A DNA stretch of 64,000 bases from DASUPK01 sp963774305 (GTDB lineage Bacteria > Actinomycetota > Thermoleophilia > Solirubrobacterales > 70-9), in NCBI GenBank assembly GCA_963774305.1, contig CAVZEM010000010.1, forward strand, positions 1-64,000, given 5' to 3'. The position numbers were made by a program, and so were the translations under genes. Every line of letters begins with the position of its first letter. Position 1 is the first letter of the stretch. Shown here piece after piece: positions 27,461 through 36,265 of this stretch. The notes under the pieces were generated by a model. It did not search any database. It saw nothing but the letters and a program-made list of their open reading frames with translations, and was not told the origin of the DNA.

Positions 27461-28421
27461 ATGCCACCTCCGGAAAAGATCGAGGGATTCGACCCACATT
27501 TCGTGCGGCCCTGCACGTTCGCGGTGCTGCGCGACCTCGGCTACGGCACCCGGGTGACGATCAACAACGGCGTCCCGGCAGAGAGCCCGCTCGCCACCGA
27601 GATGTCCCTGTCGCTGAGCGTGTTCGCCGACGGTGGGCGCCGCGTGGTGGCAACCGATGAGCTCGATCGCCTCGCCGCCAGGCGACATCCGAAAGCTCTC
27701 TATCGACGATCTGATCGCGGAGCACCCCGGCGCCCCCGACGACCGGCAGTTGCTCTGCACGCTCCACATGGTGCCGGTCGACTGGATCGGCAAGGAGGCG
27801 GTCGAGGTGCCGACCTCGATGATGATGGCCCATGTCTCGGCCTCCGACGACTTCATCGAGTACCACCAGCGGCCGAAGGGCGTGGTCACCGGCGTCGCGT
27901 ACCAGACGGGCCCGATCAACGACCGGCGGCTGAGCTCGACCCGGACCACCGTCTGCCAGGCGCCGAAGGTGATCGTCGCCGAGCCCGTCGACACGCTGAT
28001 GATGCTGATGAACGTGTCGACCAGCTTCGACTACGCGGATACCGTCCGCATGGACTTTTGGATCCTCGGCCCCAATGGGGAGCGCGTCGCCCGCTCGCAC
28101 ATCGAGGTGCCGCCCTTCAGCTTCAGGCTGGTCAGCGCAACCGAGGTGCTCGAGCGCGCAGGGAAGCTCGACGAATACCGGCGGAGCGGCGGGCTCGGGA
28201 TGTTCCTCGGCTACTCGAAGAACGGGACCGTCGTCCCGATCTCCCTCACCCGGCACAAGGAGAGCGGCGCGATCGCCTGCGATCACACCCTGCCCCCTAT
28301 GTTCTACCTCTCCACCTGGGGAGGCGAGGCGCGGCTGCGCGCCAACGCGCGGCTGGAGGAGGAGTTCTTCGCCGACCTCGCGTCCGATCGGGCTGCAGCG
28401 ACGCAGGCGATCCCCGCATGA
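27461..28421 (+). CDS. Hypothetical protein A of an adjacent pair, one frameshift
   Basis: About 320 residues, no signal peptide or membrane helix, and no family that I recognise. The N-terminal piece runs FDPHFVRPCTFAVLRDLGYG to SLSVFADGG. The frame changes near 27675 and the rest continues DIRKLSIDDLIAEH, TLHMVPVDWIGKEAVEVP, FIEYHQRPKGVVTGVAYQ, ARSHIEVPPFSFRLVSAT and LPPMFYLSTWGG. It looks like an all-beta protein with regular aromatic residues. TACGCT lies 9 nt before the ATG at 27461. The stop overlaps the start of protein B (ATGA), and both share a pattern of a Pro-Pro-Phe turn followed by a long strand. A glycan-binding or chain-end role is only a guess. Confidence 0.68.
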
Positions 28422-29308
28422 GCACGTCTGGCATGCCGACGACGGTCAAGCACGGCAGCAGCTTCCGCGAGCGCGCCGGCGCCTACGCCCGCGCGCGGGC
28501 CACCCGCACCGGGCGCCCGCCGCGGAGGGCCTACGAGCACTACTTCATCGAGTCGGAGGGGCTTCACAGCCGCATCCACCTGCAAAATTTCTGGTCGACT
28601 TTCTGGCCTCAGGTGGACGAGCCCGCCACAGCTCGGATCCAGGCCTTCGACTCCGACGGGACGCCCCTTGGTCAGGTGGAGCGGGTGCTGCCGCCATTCA
28701 ACTCGATGTTCCTCGAGCTGCGCGACCTGCTGGCGGAGCTCGGCGCGAGAGCCTCGGAAGGCACGGTCGCGATCGACCTCGAGCCGCCACGCGGGATTCG
28801 GGCCGAGTTCGGCGAGCTACCGAAGCCGGATTCGATCGAGATCAAGACGCCGTATTGGATGGCCTTCTACGACGATGCCGAGAACTACATGTACGTGCAC
28901 TCGATCGAGCTGCTCCGCGGCGAGACCTATGGAGCGCCCCGGATCCTCAACCTTCAGGAGCGGAACGTGGCCGAAGGTGAGCCCTGGCGAAGCTGGCGGC
29001 TCCTCGAGGTCGACAACCTGACCGAGCTCCAGATTGTCGTGATCAATCACAGCCCAGACCTCCGCTCCTCCTCGGTCGGCGTCTACACGGCCGACGGGCC
29101 CGATCCGATCTGGTCGGAGGCGCTCGAGTTCGCGCCCCGTCAACTCCGTCGCGTCCAGGTGCCCGCCCAAGAGCTGGCCGGGTGGCGCGACCGCGTCGCT
29201 GAGCTTCCCCTGGTCCGGATCGGAGTGGATCCCCTCCTGACCGGAAACGGCAAGCCGTACGTGTTGCTGCGCTATGGCGACGGCCCGCTCAGCCTGCACC
29301 ACGGGTGA
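28418..29308 (+). CDS. Hypothetical protein B of an adjacent pair
   Basis: 296-residue soluble protein of no recognised family. After a basic start it has AYEHYFIESEGLHSRIHLQN, FWSTFWPQVDEPATARIQAF, VERVLPPFNSMFLELRDLL, TPYWMAFYDDAENYMYVHS and a C-terminal KPYVLLRYGDGPLSLHHG. Predicted from sequence it is mostly beta with many aromatic residues, similar in style to the preceding protein (PPF turn near mid-chain, Leu-rich strand after it). The ATG overlaps the stop of protein A and the stop overlaps the next glycosyltransferase start. The pair are therefore translated together with the methyltransferase and two capsule-type transferases. Confidence 0.72.
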   Translation: MSTSGMPTTVKHGSSFRERAGAYARARATRTGRPPRRAYEHYFIESEGLHSRIHLQNFWSTFWPQVDEPATARIQAFDSDGTPLGQVERVLPPFNSMFLELRDLLAELGARASEGTVAIDLEPPRGIRAEFGELPKPDSIEIKTPYWMAFYDDAENYMYVHSIELLRGETYGAPRILNLQERNVAEGEPWRSWRLLEVDNLTELQIVVINHSPDLRSSSVGVYTADGPDPIWSEALEFAPRQLRRVQVPAQELAGWRDRVAELPLVRIGVDPLLTGNGKPYVLLRYGDGPLSLHHG

Positions 29309-30630
29309 GCCCGGAGACGCGAACGGGGCAGGCCTCGATGCGCCTGTTGGTCCTCGACCACTACTTCGGCCAGGACATCGCTGCGCTTCGCGCCGAGGCC
29401 GGCCCGGACGTGGAGATGCGGACGATCTCCTTTGGGCTGCTGCGGGAAGAGGCGCTACGGATGTTCCCGAAGGCGGTGGCGACCGGGCTCGAGGCGTTCG
29501 CGCATCCCGACCTCGAGCCCGAGCGCCGAAGGTGGGCGGCGCGCACCGTCGAGCTGCTCGAGGAGCAGTTCTCGATTCGGGAGTTCGACGCAATGGTCTC
29601 GCCCTCCGACCTCTTCTTCTACGTCAGGTCGTGCCCCGAGGCGTGCCACCGGCTGGGGGTGCCCTACCTCGTGGCCCAGAAGGAGACGACGGTGCAGCCG
29701 CTGTCGATGGAGATGGATGCACAGCGGGTGCGCAAGTACGCGCCGCCTGTCGCCGATCACATGACCGTCTGCAGCGAGCGCCAGCGCAACTTCTGGCTCC
29801 GCACCGGCGCGAGTTCGGACATGATCACCGTCACCGGCCAGCCGCGGTTCGACTACTACGCGGGCCTCGGGCTCGACCCGATCGACGCGGGCTACGGCGA
29901 GGGCGGGCCAGTGGTGCTGTTCCTCTCCTACCAACTCGACACCTATCACCCCGACTACGGCGTCGGAAAGCTCGTCTGGGAGGACCTCCACAAGCAGACG
30001 GAGGCAGGGCTCTGGGAGCTGGCCGAGCGAGGCTGGCGGGTGCTGATAAAGCCACACCCGCAACAGAGCTGGGCGCACGAGCGCAGGCGACTGGCCGATG
30101 AGGTCGGTGACAAGCTGGACAGCCGCGTCTTCTTGATCGACCCGGATGAGGACGCGCGACGGTTGATCGCCGGCTCCAACACCGTGGTCGGCTTCCAGTC
30201 AACCGCGCTGCTCGAGGCGATGGCCGCAGGCCGTCCGGTGCTCTACACGAGCTGGGACCCGGAGTCGAAGCGATTGCTGAGCGGCCTCGTCCCCTTCCAC
30301 GAGTGGGGGGACGCGATCTCAGTGGTCGACGCGGCAGAGGATCTGCCGCGTGCCGTCGAGGAGGCGGCGAGCTCCCGTGACCCCGCGCGCCTGGAGCGGG
30401 CGCGCGAGCTCGCGGCCGAACACCTCGGCGTCGTCGACGGCGGAGCCTCCGGCCGGGTGCTCGACACGATCAGCGCCAAGGTGGCTGAGTTCCGGGCGGC
30501 GCGATCGTCAGCGGTCGCCATCCACCGGGCGGAGCTCGCCGAGCGCCGCCCGCCACTCGCGCTCGGGCGAAAGGCCCGGGACGGGGCCCGCGGGGTGCGC
30601 ATGAGGCTCGCCCGGGTTCTCGATCGCTGA
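29305..30630 (+). CDS. Capsule-type GT-B glycosyltransferase or glycerophosphotransferase-like protein
   Basis: 441-residue GT-B-like enzyme. Landmarks are MRLLVLDHYFGQD near the start, PYLVAQKETTVQP, VTGQPRFDYY, the strongly diagnostic RVLIKPHPQ (Lys-Pro-His-Pro of the CDP-glycerol transferase, polysialyltransferase and capsule transferase group) and VVGFQSTALLEAMAAGRPV, which would form the donor nucleotide site. It has no membrane helix; the Arg-rich C-terminal 40 residues may bind membrane lipids. Start options are GTG 29305, which overlaps the previous stop, and ATG 29338. A CMP- or CDP-linked donor would suit the nonulosonic acid made by the upstream genes. Confidence 0.78.
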   Translation: MSPETRTGQASMRLLVLDHYFGQDIAALRAEAGPDVEMRTISFGLLREEALRMFPKAVATGLEAFAHPDLEPERRRWAARTVELLEEQFSIREFDAMVSPSDLFFYVRSCPEACHRLGVPYLVAQKETTVQPLSMEMDAQRVRKYAPPVADHMTVCSERQRNFWLRTGASSDMITVTGQPRFDYYAGLGLDPIDAGYGEGGPVVLFLSYQLDTYHPDYGVGKLVWEDLHKQTEAGLWELAERGWRVLIKPHPQQSWAHERRRLADEVGDKLDSRVFLIDPDEDARRLIAGSNTVVGFQSTALLEAMAAGRPVLYTSWDPESKRLLSGLVPFHEWGDAISVVDAAEDLPRAVEEAASSRDPARLERARELAAEHLGVVDGGASGRVLDTISAKVAEFRAARSSAVAIHRAELAERRPPLALGRKARDGARGVRMRLARVLDR

Positions 30631-30635
30631 GTAGC

Positions 30636-32291
30636 GTGCTCTCCCGACTCGCCACCAAGCTACACAGCCGGATCGGGATGCTCGGCGATGATCGCTTGGT
30701 CTCGCGTGCCTTCACCCGCGTTCGCAGACCGCTAGGGCGATGGTTCCTGCGCCGCCAGGGGCGGGCCGCGTCCCTGGAGCGGCTCGGGAACTCAGTCGAG
30801 GAAGCGACCGCCGGGACCGCCGGGATCCTGGGGCCCGGGCGCCGTGTGCTGGTGCTCTCCCTGCGCTCCTGGCCGCCGCACAACGCGTTCGAGTCGGTGA
30901 TCGCCCAGGGTCTTCGGGTTCGCGGAGCCGAGGTCGCAATGCTCACTTGCGGTGGCGGCCAGCCCCTCTGCGAGCAAGGCTGGGCGCGGCACGCCTGGCC
31001 GACCCCATGCGACCGCTGCGGCTGGTACACGGACGAGGTTGCGAGCGCCGCCCGGCTTCGTCATTACCGCCTGGCCGACGACCTGCCCTGGGGAGATGAC
31101 GCCCGGCGCGCTCCTGCCGAGGCCGCGCCGGCATCGGGCCAGGTGGACCCGCGCCGGACCTCGGACATCAGCGTGGCGTGGATGCTTCGCTCGGCCGACG
31201 TCGAGGGAAGTCCGCGGGGTTCGGAGATGCTGGCCGACTTCGCCGTCGCGGCGGGCGGTGTCGCCTCCTGGGCTGAGCGGGTCATCGACGACTTCCGCCC
31301 CGACACGGTCTTCCTCGTGGGGGGCCTGTTTGCCGCCGAGCGGACCTTCATGCAGGTCGCCCGGGCCCGGGAGATCCGGGTGATCACCTACGAGGTCGCA
31401 CAGCGAGAGAACTCGCTCGTCTTTGCCGCCAACAAGCCCGCCGGCTGGTTCGAGACAGCCGACGCGTGGGAGCGCCTGCGGGACACGCCGCTCACCGATC
31501 CGCAACGCCGGAGCATCGAGTCCCTGCTCAACGCCCGCTCCGAGGGCCGCGGCGCCGCGGAGCGCTACTACGACAACCCCCTGGCGGATCCGGACCGGCT
31601 TCGCCAGGCCCTTGAGCTGCCGGACGGCGCCCGCGTCGTCTCGATGTTCACCAACCTGACCTGGGACAGCGCGGTGGTCGGTCGCGATCTCGCCTACGAC
31701 TCGATGCTCGACTGGGTCGCCGACTCGGTCCGCACCGCGAGCGAGCTCGACGGCACCGCGCTGGTCGTCCGGGTCCACCCCGGCGAGGAGCGGTGGGGGA
31801 CGATGCAGCCGGTCGCGGGAGCCCTCGGCGAGCTACCCGCCAACGTGCGCCTGATCGGGCCGGAGCAGGCGATCAGCTCATACGGGCTGCTCGAGCTCAG
31901 CGACCTGGTCCTCGCCTACAGCACGACTGTTGGACTCGAAGCCGCGACCCGCGGGGTCCCGGTTGCGGTAGCCGGACAGACCCACTATCGCGATCGCGGG
32001 TTCACCTACGATCTCGACTCACCGGACGGGCTGAGGCAGTTGCTGCGCGCCGGGGACTGGTCAATCACCGACGAGCAGGTCGAGCTGGCGTTCCGCTACG
32101 CGTTCATGTTCTTCTTCCGATTCCTCACCCCGTTCCCCGCGGTCCCGCTTGAGCAGGGCCTGCCAGCCTCCATTCCGGAGGACGCGGCCGCCATCGGCCC
32201 CGGGGCCGACCCGTACCTCGACTTCGTCTGCGAGCAAATCCTCGACGGGGGGGACTTCCTGCTCCCCGAGGAGCTTGCATGCGCGTCCTGA
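30636..32291 (+). CDS. Capsule polysaccharide synthesis-type GT-B transferase with zinc ribbon
   Basis: 551-residue GT-B-type protein like the capsule_synth group. The start is basic (LATKLHSRIG). An early strand VLVLSLRSWPPHNAFESV is followed by four cysteines, MLTCGGGQPLCEQGW then PTPCDRCGWYTDE, spaced as a probable zinc ribbon. The second domain has VSMFTNLTWDSAV, LVVRVHPGE (Arg-x-His-Pro) and DLVLAYSTTVGLEAATRGVP, matching the preceding gene. The C-terminus is acidic. GTG at 30636 is 5 nt after the upstream stop. It overlaps the next gene by 13 nt. It probably adds a residue to the same glycan as the preceding transferase. Confidence 0.8.
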   Translation: MLSRLATKLHSRIGMLGDDRLVSRAFTRVRRPLGRWFLRRQGRAASLERLGNSVEEATAGTAGILGPGRRVLVLSLRSWPPHNAFESVIAQGLRVRGAEVAMLTCGGGQPLCEQGWARHAWPTPCDRCGWYTDEVASAARLRHYRLADDLPWGDDARRAPAEAAPASGQVDPRRTSDISVAWMLRSADVEGSPRGSEMLADFAVAAGGVASWAERVIDDFRPDTVFLVGGLFAAERTFMQVARAREIRVITYEVAQRENSLVFAANKPAGWFETADAWERLRDTPLTDPQRRSIESLLNARSEGRGAAERYYDNPLADPDRLRQALELPDGARVVSMFTNLTWDSAVVGRDLAYDSMLDWVADSVRTASELDGTALVVRVHPGEERWGTMQPVAGALGELPANVRLIGPEQAISSYGLLELSDLVLAYSTTVGLEAATRGVPVAVAGQTHYRDRGFTYDLDSPDGLRQLLRAGDWSITDEQVELAFRYAFMFFFRFLTPFPAVPLEQGLPASIPEDAAAIGPGADPYLDFVCEQILDGGDFLLPEELACAS

Positions 32292-33272
32292 TCACGGGCG
32301 GAGCCGGGTTCATCGGCTCGCACCTTGCCGACGAGCTGCTCGCGCGCGGCGACAACGCGGTCCACGTGCTCGACGACCTCTCGACCGGCTCGATCGGACA
32401 ACATCGCAGCACCTCAAGGGCCAGGAGGAGTTCGGCTACACGATCGACTCGGCGACCAACGAGCCGCTGGTGGCCGAGCTGGTCGACGCCGCCGACGTCG
32501 TCTACCACCTGGCCGCGGCCGTGGGCGTCGAGCTGATCGTCGAGAGCCCGGTCCGCGCGATCGAGACCAACGTCCATGCCACCGAGGTCCTGCTGGCTCA
32601 GGCGAGCAAGAAGAAGAAGCCGGTGCTTCGTCGCCTCGACCAGCGAGGTCTACGGCAAGAGCACGGCGCTGCCGTTCACCGAGGACGGAGATCTCGTTCT
32701 CGGCTCGACCGACACCGGGCGCTGGGCCTACGCCTGCTCGAAGGCGGTCGACGAGTTCCTCGCGATCGCCTACTGGAGGGAGCGCGGACTGCCGACGGTG
32801 GTGGGGCGGCTCTTCAACACCGTCGGGCCCACGCCAGACGGGCCGATACGGCATGGTCATCCCTCGCCTGGTCCGGCAGGCGCTCGCCGGAGAGCCGCTC
32901 ACGGTCCACGGCGACGGCAGCCAGCGCCGCTGCTTCTGCCACGTCGAAGACGTGGTCGTCGCGCTGGCCGACCTGATGACCCGCGAGGACGTCTACGGGG
33001 AGGTCTTCAACGTCGGCGCAGCGAGGAGGTGACGATCCTCGATCTCGCGGAGCGGATCGTCCAGCTGACCGGCTCCGATTCGGAGATCAGCCATGATCCC
33101 GTACGAGGAGGCCTACGCCCACGGCTTCGAGGACATGCATCGCCGCATCCCGGACACGTCCAAGGTGAAGGAAGCGATCGGCTGGGCTCCCACCAGGGAC
33201 CTGACCGAGATCATCGTCGACGTGATCGCCGCCACGCGGGCGGCGGGCGAGACGCCCGCGGGAACGGCCTAG
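32279..33272 (+). CDS. NAD-dependent nucleotide-sugar epimerase/dehydratase (extended SDR), frameshifted
   Basis: UDP-sugar 4-epimerase or decarboxylase-like enzyme. Pieces in order are MRVLITGGAGFIGSHLADEL with VHVLDDLSTGSI, VVYHLAAAVGVELIVESP, ASTSEVYG, the catalytic Tyr-Lys in RWAYACSKAVDEF, VGRLFNTVGP, MVIPRLVRQAL, CFCHVEDVVVAL and VTILDLAERIVQLTG. The end is IGWAPTRDLTEIIVDVI, stopping at 33272. Frame changes occur near 32397, 32625, 32845, 33025, 33098 and possibly one more. The order and spacing are normal, so sequence error is likely. The sequence is close to UDP-glucuronate decarboxylase or GalE; I cannot decide between them. Its TAG lies in a CTAG shared with the convergent GT2 gene. 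Confidence 0.75.
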
Positions 33273-34240
33273 GAGCCCTGCAGGAGGTTGTCCTCCCGGC
33301 CGGGGTTCAGCCTCTGGCCGAATGAGCCTCTTCCGGTGAGCAGCCGCCGGATCACCCGGAGCCAGCGCCAGGGGCTCTCCACCGCAACCACGAGGCCGCG
33401 CGGGATCAGTCCCAGCACCCGCCCGATGGGCAGGCGCCCTCCCGACGCCCGCTCGCCCTGGATCTCGAAGACGTCCTCGATCAGCCGGTTCGCCCGCAGC
33501 TCCCGGCGAGCGACCCATCGCTCGCGCCGCGAGAGGTGCCCGCGCTGCAGAGCGAGCCGGTGCACCGTCTGGGTGTTGCGGGCCATCCTCGCGAAGTCAG
33601 AGGAAACCGATCCCTGCTGCACCCGGTAGACGGCGAGCGCCTTGGGATTGGACACCGCGCGGTAGCCGCGCTCCAGCACCTTGATGCAGAGGTCGTGGTC
33701 CTCCGTCCCGAAGCACTCGAGCGAGAACCCGCCCACCTGATCGGCGATCGCCCTCGGCACCAGGAAGCTGCCATAGATCGAGTTCTCGACGAGCAGCTTG
33801 GACAGCGTCAGATGGGGCGGGAACGGCATCGAGTCCCTGAACGTCTGCGCCGCGATCCCGTTCGGCCCCATGATCCGTGCGTCGCAGGTGACGATGCCGA
33901 CTCCGGGCGCCTCGGCCTCGCTTCGCTCGTAGAAGGAGACCTGCTCGTCCAGGTACTCCGGCAGCCACAGGTCATCGGCGTCGAGCAGGGCGATCAGCTC
34001 GCCGTGGGCCTCCGAGAGGGCATGATTGCGGGCGCCCGCGGGGCCCATGTTGGTCTCGTTTCGCACGACCCGGAAGCGCTCGCCGAAGCTCCGGGCCACC
34101 CGAGACGTGTCGTCGGTCGATGCGTCGTCGCAGATCACAGCCTCCCAGTCGTCGCTGGTCTGCGCCTCGAGCGAGCGCAGGGTCTCGGGCAGGTTCTCGG
34201 CGGCGTTGTACGCCGGGATGATCACTGTGACTCTGGGCAC
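33269..34240 (-). CDS. GT2 glycosyltransferase
   Basis: 323-residue GT-A enzyme. TVIIPAYNAAENLPETL, ICDDASTDDTS, NMGPAGARNHAL and the DXD region LIALLDADDLWLPEY define the nucleotide-sugar site. ECFGTEDHDLCIKVLERGY is the acceptor-side GxEDxD motif. The basic C-terminus (ERWVARRELRANRL) probably contacts the membrane. It starts with GTG at 34240, 9 nt from a TAGCAT box. It is divergent from the next GT2 and its stop overlaps the SDR stop in a CTAG. A single sugar-transfer step in the glycan is expected; donor and linkage are unknown. Confidence 0.9.
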   Translation of the reverse strand: MPRVTVIIPAYNAAENLPETLRSLEAQTSDDWEAVICDDASTDDTSRVARSFGERFRVVRNETNMGPAGARNHALSEAHGELIALLDADDLWLPEYLDEQVSFYERSEAEAPGVGIVTCDARIMGPNGIAAQTFRDSMPFPPHLTLSKLLVENSIYGSFLVPRAIADQVGGFSLECFGTEDHDLCIKVLERGYRAVSNPKALAVYRVQQGSVSSDFARMARNTQTVHRLALQRGHLSRRERWVARRELRANRLIEDVFEIQGERASGGRLPIGRVLGLIPRGLVVAVESPWRWLRVIRRLLTGRGSFGQRLNPGREDNLLQGS

Positions 34241-34249
34241 GGCTGCGGA

Positions 34250-34280
34250 ATGCTAGATGGGGCACGCGGGTGACTACGAT
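34250..34280. promoter_or_regulatory. Divergent promoter region with two -10 boxes
   Basis: TAGCAT on the minus strand (34250-34255) lies 9 nt before the GTG at 34240. TACGAT on the plus strand (34275-34280) lies 6 nt before the ATG at 34287. Both would give leaderless or nearly leaderless mRNAs. The whole gap between the genes is only 46 nt. Confidence 0.45.
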
Positions 34281-34286
34281 CGCCCG

Positions 34287-35093
34287 ATGCCGGGAGCAAG
34301 CGGGACCCCGCGGGTGAGCGTCCTGATCGGTTGCTGGAACAACGCGGAGACCCTCCCGCGGGCGATCGAGTCGATCCTGGCGCAGACGGTCGAGGACATG
34401 GAGCTGATCGTCGTCGACGACGGCTCGACGGACTCGACACCCGAGATCGTCAGGGGCATCGCGGATTCGCGGCTGCGCTATCTGCAACTCGACCACATGG
34501 GCATCTCGAAGAGCCTCAACCGGGGGATCGCCGAGGCGGTGTCGCCGGTGATCGCGGTACAGGACGCCGACGACTGGTCGCTCCCTGAGCGCCTCGAGCG
34601 AGAGCTGTCCGTCCTCGACCGCTGGCCCGAGGTCTCCGTCGTCGGCGCGCGGATGCGCGAGGTGGACGGCTCAGGGAGAGAGCTGCGGCCCCGCACCGCG
34701 TTCATGGCCGGGGAGGTGAACGAGGCGCTGCTGCGCTTCAACCCGATCCCGAACTCCTGCGCCGCGTTCCGGCGGGATGTGGCCCTGAGCCTCGGCGGAT
34801 ACGACGAGCGTTACCGCTACGCCATGGATCACGACCTCTGGCTTCGGATCGCGGACGCCCACGGGGTCTTCGCCCTCGACGAGGTGCTCGCCGTCCGGCG
34901 AATGAGCGGTTCGAACGTCGCGGCTCGAGCGGAGCGCGACCAGATCCGCGAGACCCTCGCGATCCGGGTCGCCACCCTGCGCCGCCGACGGACGCTCGCA
35001 GGCGCGACCGGCCTGATCATCCCCGTTGTCTCCTATCTGACCCCGATCCCGCTGAAGCGGGCGCGACGCCGGCGGCTCGGGCAGGCGCCTTAG
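34287..35093 (+). CDS. GT2 glycosyltransferase
   Basis: 268-residue GT-A enzyme with VSVLIGCWNNAETLPRAI, IVVDDGSTDSTPEIV, PVIAVQDADDWSLPERL and YAMDHDLWLRIADAHG. This layout is normal for small soluble GT2 enzymes of O-antigen and capsule loci. The ATG at 34287 is preferred to one 30 nt upstream because TACGAT ends 6 nt before it. The C-terminal LRRRRTLAGATGLIIPVVSYL is short, basic and amphipathic. Its stop overlaps the stop of the convergent GT4 gene by 4 nt. Confidence 0.88.
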   Translation: MPGASGTPRVSVLIGCWNNAETLPRAIESILAQTVEDMELIVVDDGSTDSTPEIVRGIADSRLRYLQLDHMGISKSLNRGIAEAVSPVIAVQDADDWSLPERLERELSVLDRWPEVSVVGARMREVDGSGRELRPRTAFMAGEVNEALLRFNPIPNSCAAFRRDVALSLGGYDERYRYAMDHDLWLRIADAHGVFALDEVLAVRRMSGSNVAARAERDQIRETLAIRVATLRRRRTLAGATGLIIPVVSYLTPIPLKRARRRRLGQAP

Positions 35094-36265
35094 CCGGCAG
35101 CGCCCTGCCCCTCGTACGACGCCTGGACGGCGGCGAGCGAGCTGTCGATCGAGAGCTCGTCCCGATGTCGCTCGTACCAGTCGAGCGTGCTCTCGCGCAG
35201 GGCCTCGCCACCACTCACGGCGGCGGCTATACCCCGTCCCAGGCTCTCGGGGCTGGGGTCGGTCATGACGAAGCCGTTCACTCCCTCCTCGACCAGCTCG
35301 GTCGCGGCGTTGTCGGGCCCGCTCACCAGAACGGCCGGCGTGCCAAGCGAGGCTGCCTCGACGACTGTCAGGCCATAGCCCTCCCGCCTCGAGGGGTGGA
35401 CCAGGCACGCCGCCTGGGCGATCGTCCGCATCACCGTCGCGTGATCGACACGGCCGGGAAGCTCAATCCGTTCCTCGAGCCCGAGATCACGCACGGCCGC
35501 GCGCGTCGCCTCGGCCTCTGGACCGTCGCCGAGGATGATGCAGCGCAGCTGGGGCAGCTCCCGTGCGGCCTCGGCGATCGCACCCGGAATCGAGGGCACT
35601 CGCTTCTCCGGGATCTGGCGCCCGGCCGCGAGGACCATGGGCGAGCCGCTGCTCGGCCCCCCGGATTCGAGCAGGAGACGGCGCTCCTCTTCATCCTCGG
35701 CGAACTCCCCGGTGAGCCTCCGGATCGGCGCGCGGTGCCCGAGCTCGCGGGCGCGGGCCTCAGCGAGCCGGGAGAACGTGAAGCTGCGGTCCGGAAGCCG
35801 TAGGCAGAGCGCCTGGATCCAATAGGCGATCCGGCCGCCGACCCGGCCGAGGTAGCTCTGCCAGTACTCGAGGCTCCAGATCTCGTGCCAGTCGACGATC
35901 AGCCGAGCACGTGAGCGGTTCAGGCGAAGGGCGAGCGCAGCCCCAAGCAGCGAGAAGTAGGGGAACGAGGCCATGTGGATCGCGTCGTAACGGCGGCCGT
36001 GTCGAAGCACGTGCCAGAGGACGCCGATCCCGAAGCGCATCGGAGGCCAGATCCGCCGGCGGCCCGAGGCCGTATACAGCTCTCCGCCGGGCGAAACCGC
36101 GATCGTGGCGAACGAGGTTCCCGGCCCCTCCTCTCCCCACTGGCGGCGCGTCAGGTAGACGACGCGATGCTCGCCGTCGAGCCGCTCGGCCAGGTTCCTG
36201 TACCACCGCTCCGCACCGCCCACCGTGTTGGGAAACAGGCAGTCGTAGACGATCGCGATCCTCAA
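35090..36265 (-). CDS. GT4 (GT-B) glycosyltransferase
   Basis: 391-residue retaining GT-B enzyme. The N-terminal domain begins IAIVYDCLFPNTVGGAERW, with the glycine-rich GGAE acceptor loop. The C-terminal domain has VLAAGRQIPEKRV, CIILGDGPEAEA and the nucleotide-sugar motif HPSRREGYGLTVVEAASLGTP with the two conserved Glu (EGYGLTVVEA). It ends with a short helix. It is co-oriented with the next upstream GT4 gene, whose stop overlaps its ATG (36262-36265), so the two are coupled. A mannosyl- or similar hexosyltransferase is likely, given gmd next door, but the donor is unproven. Confidence 0.9.
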   Translation of the reverse strand: MRIAIVYDCLFPNTVGGAERWYRNLAERLDGEHRVVYLTRRQWGEEGPGTSFATIAVSPGGELYTASGRRRIWPPMRFGIGVLWHVLRHGRRYDAIHMASFPYFSLLGAALALRLNRSRARLIVDWHEIWSLEYWQSYLGRVGGRIAYWIQALCLRLPDRSFTFSRLAEARARELGHRAPIRRLTGEFAEDEEERRLLLESGGPSSGSPMVLAAGRQIPEKRVPSIPGAIAEAARELPQLRCIILGDGPEAEATRAAVRDLGLEERIELPGRVDHATVMRTIAQAACLVHPSRREGYGLTVVEAASLGTPAVLVSGPDNAATELVEEGVNGFVMTDPSPESLGRGIAAAVSGGEALRESTLDWYERHRDELSIDSSLAAVQASYEGQGAAG

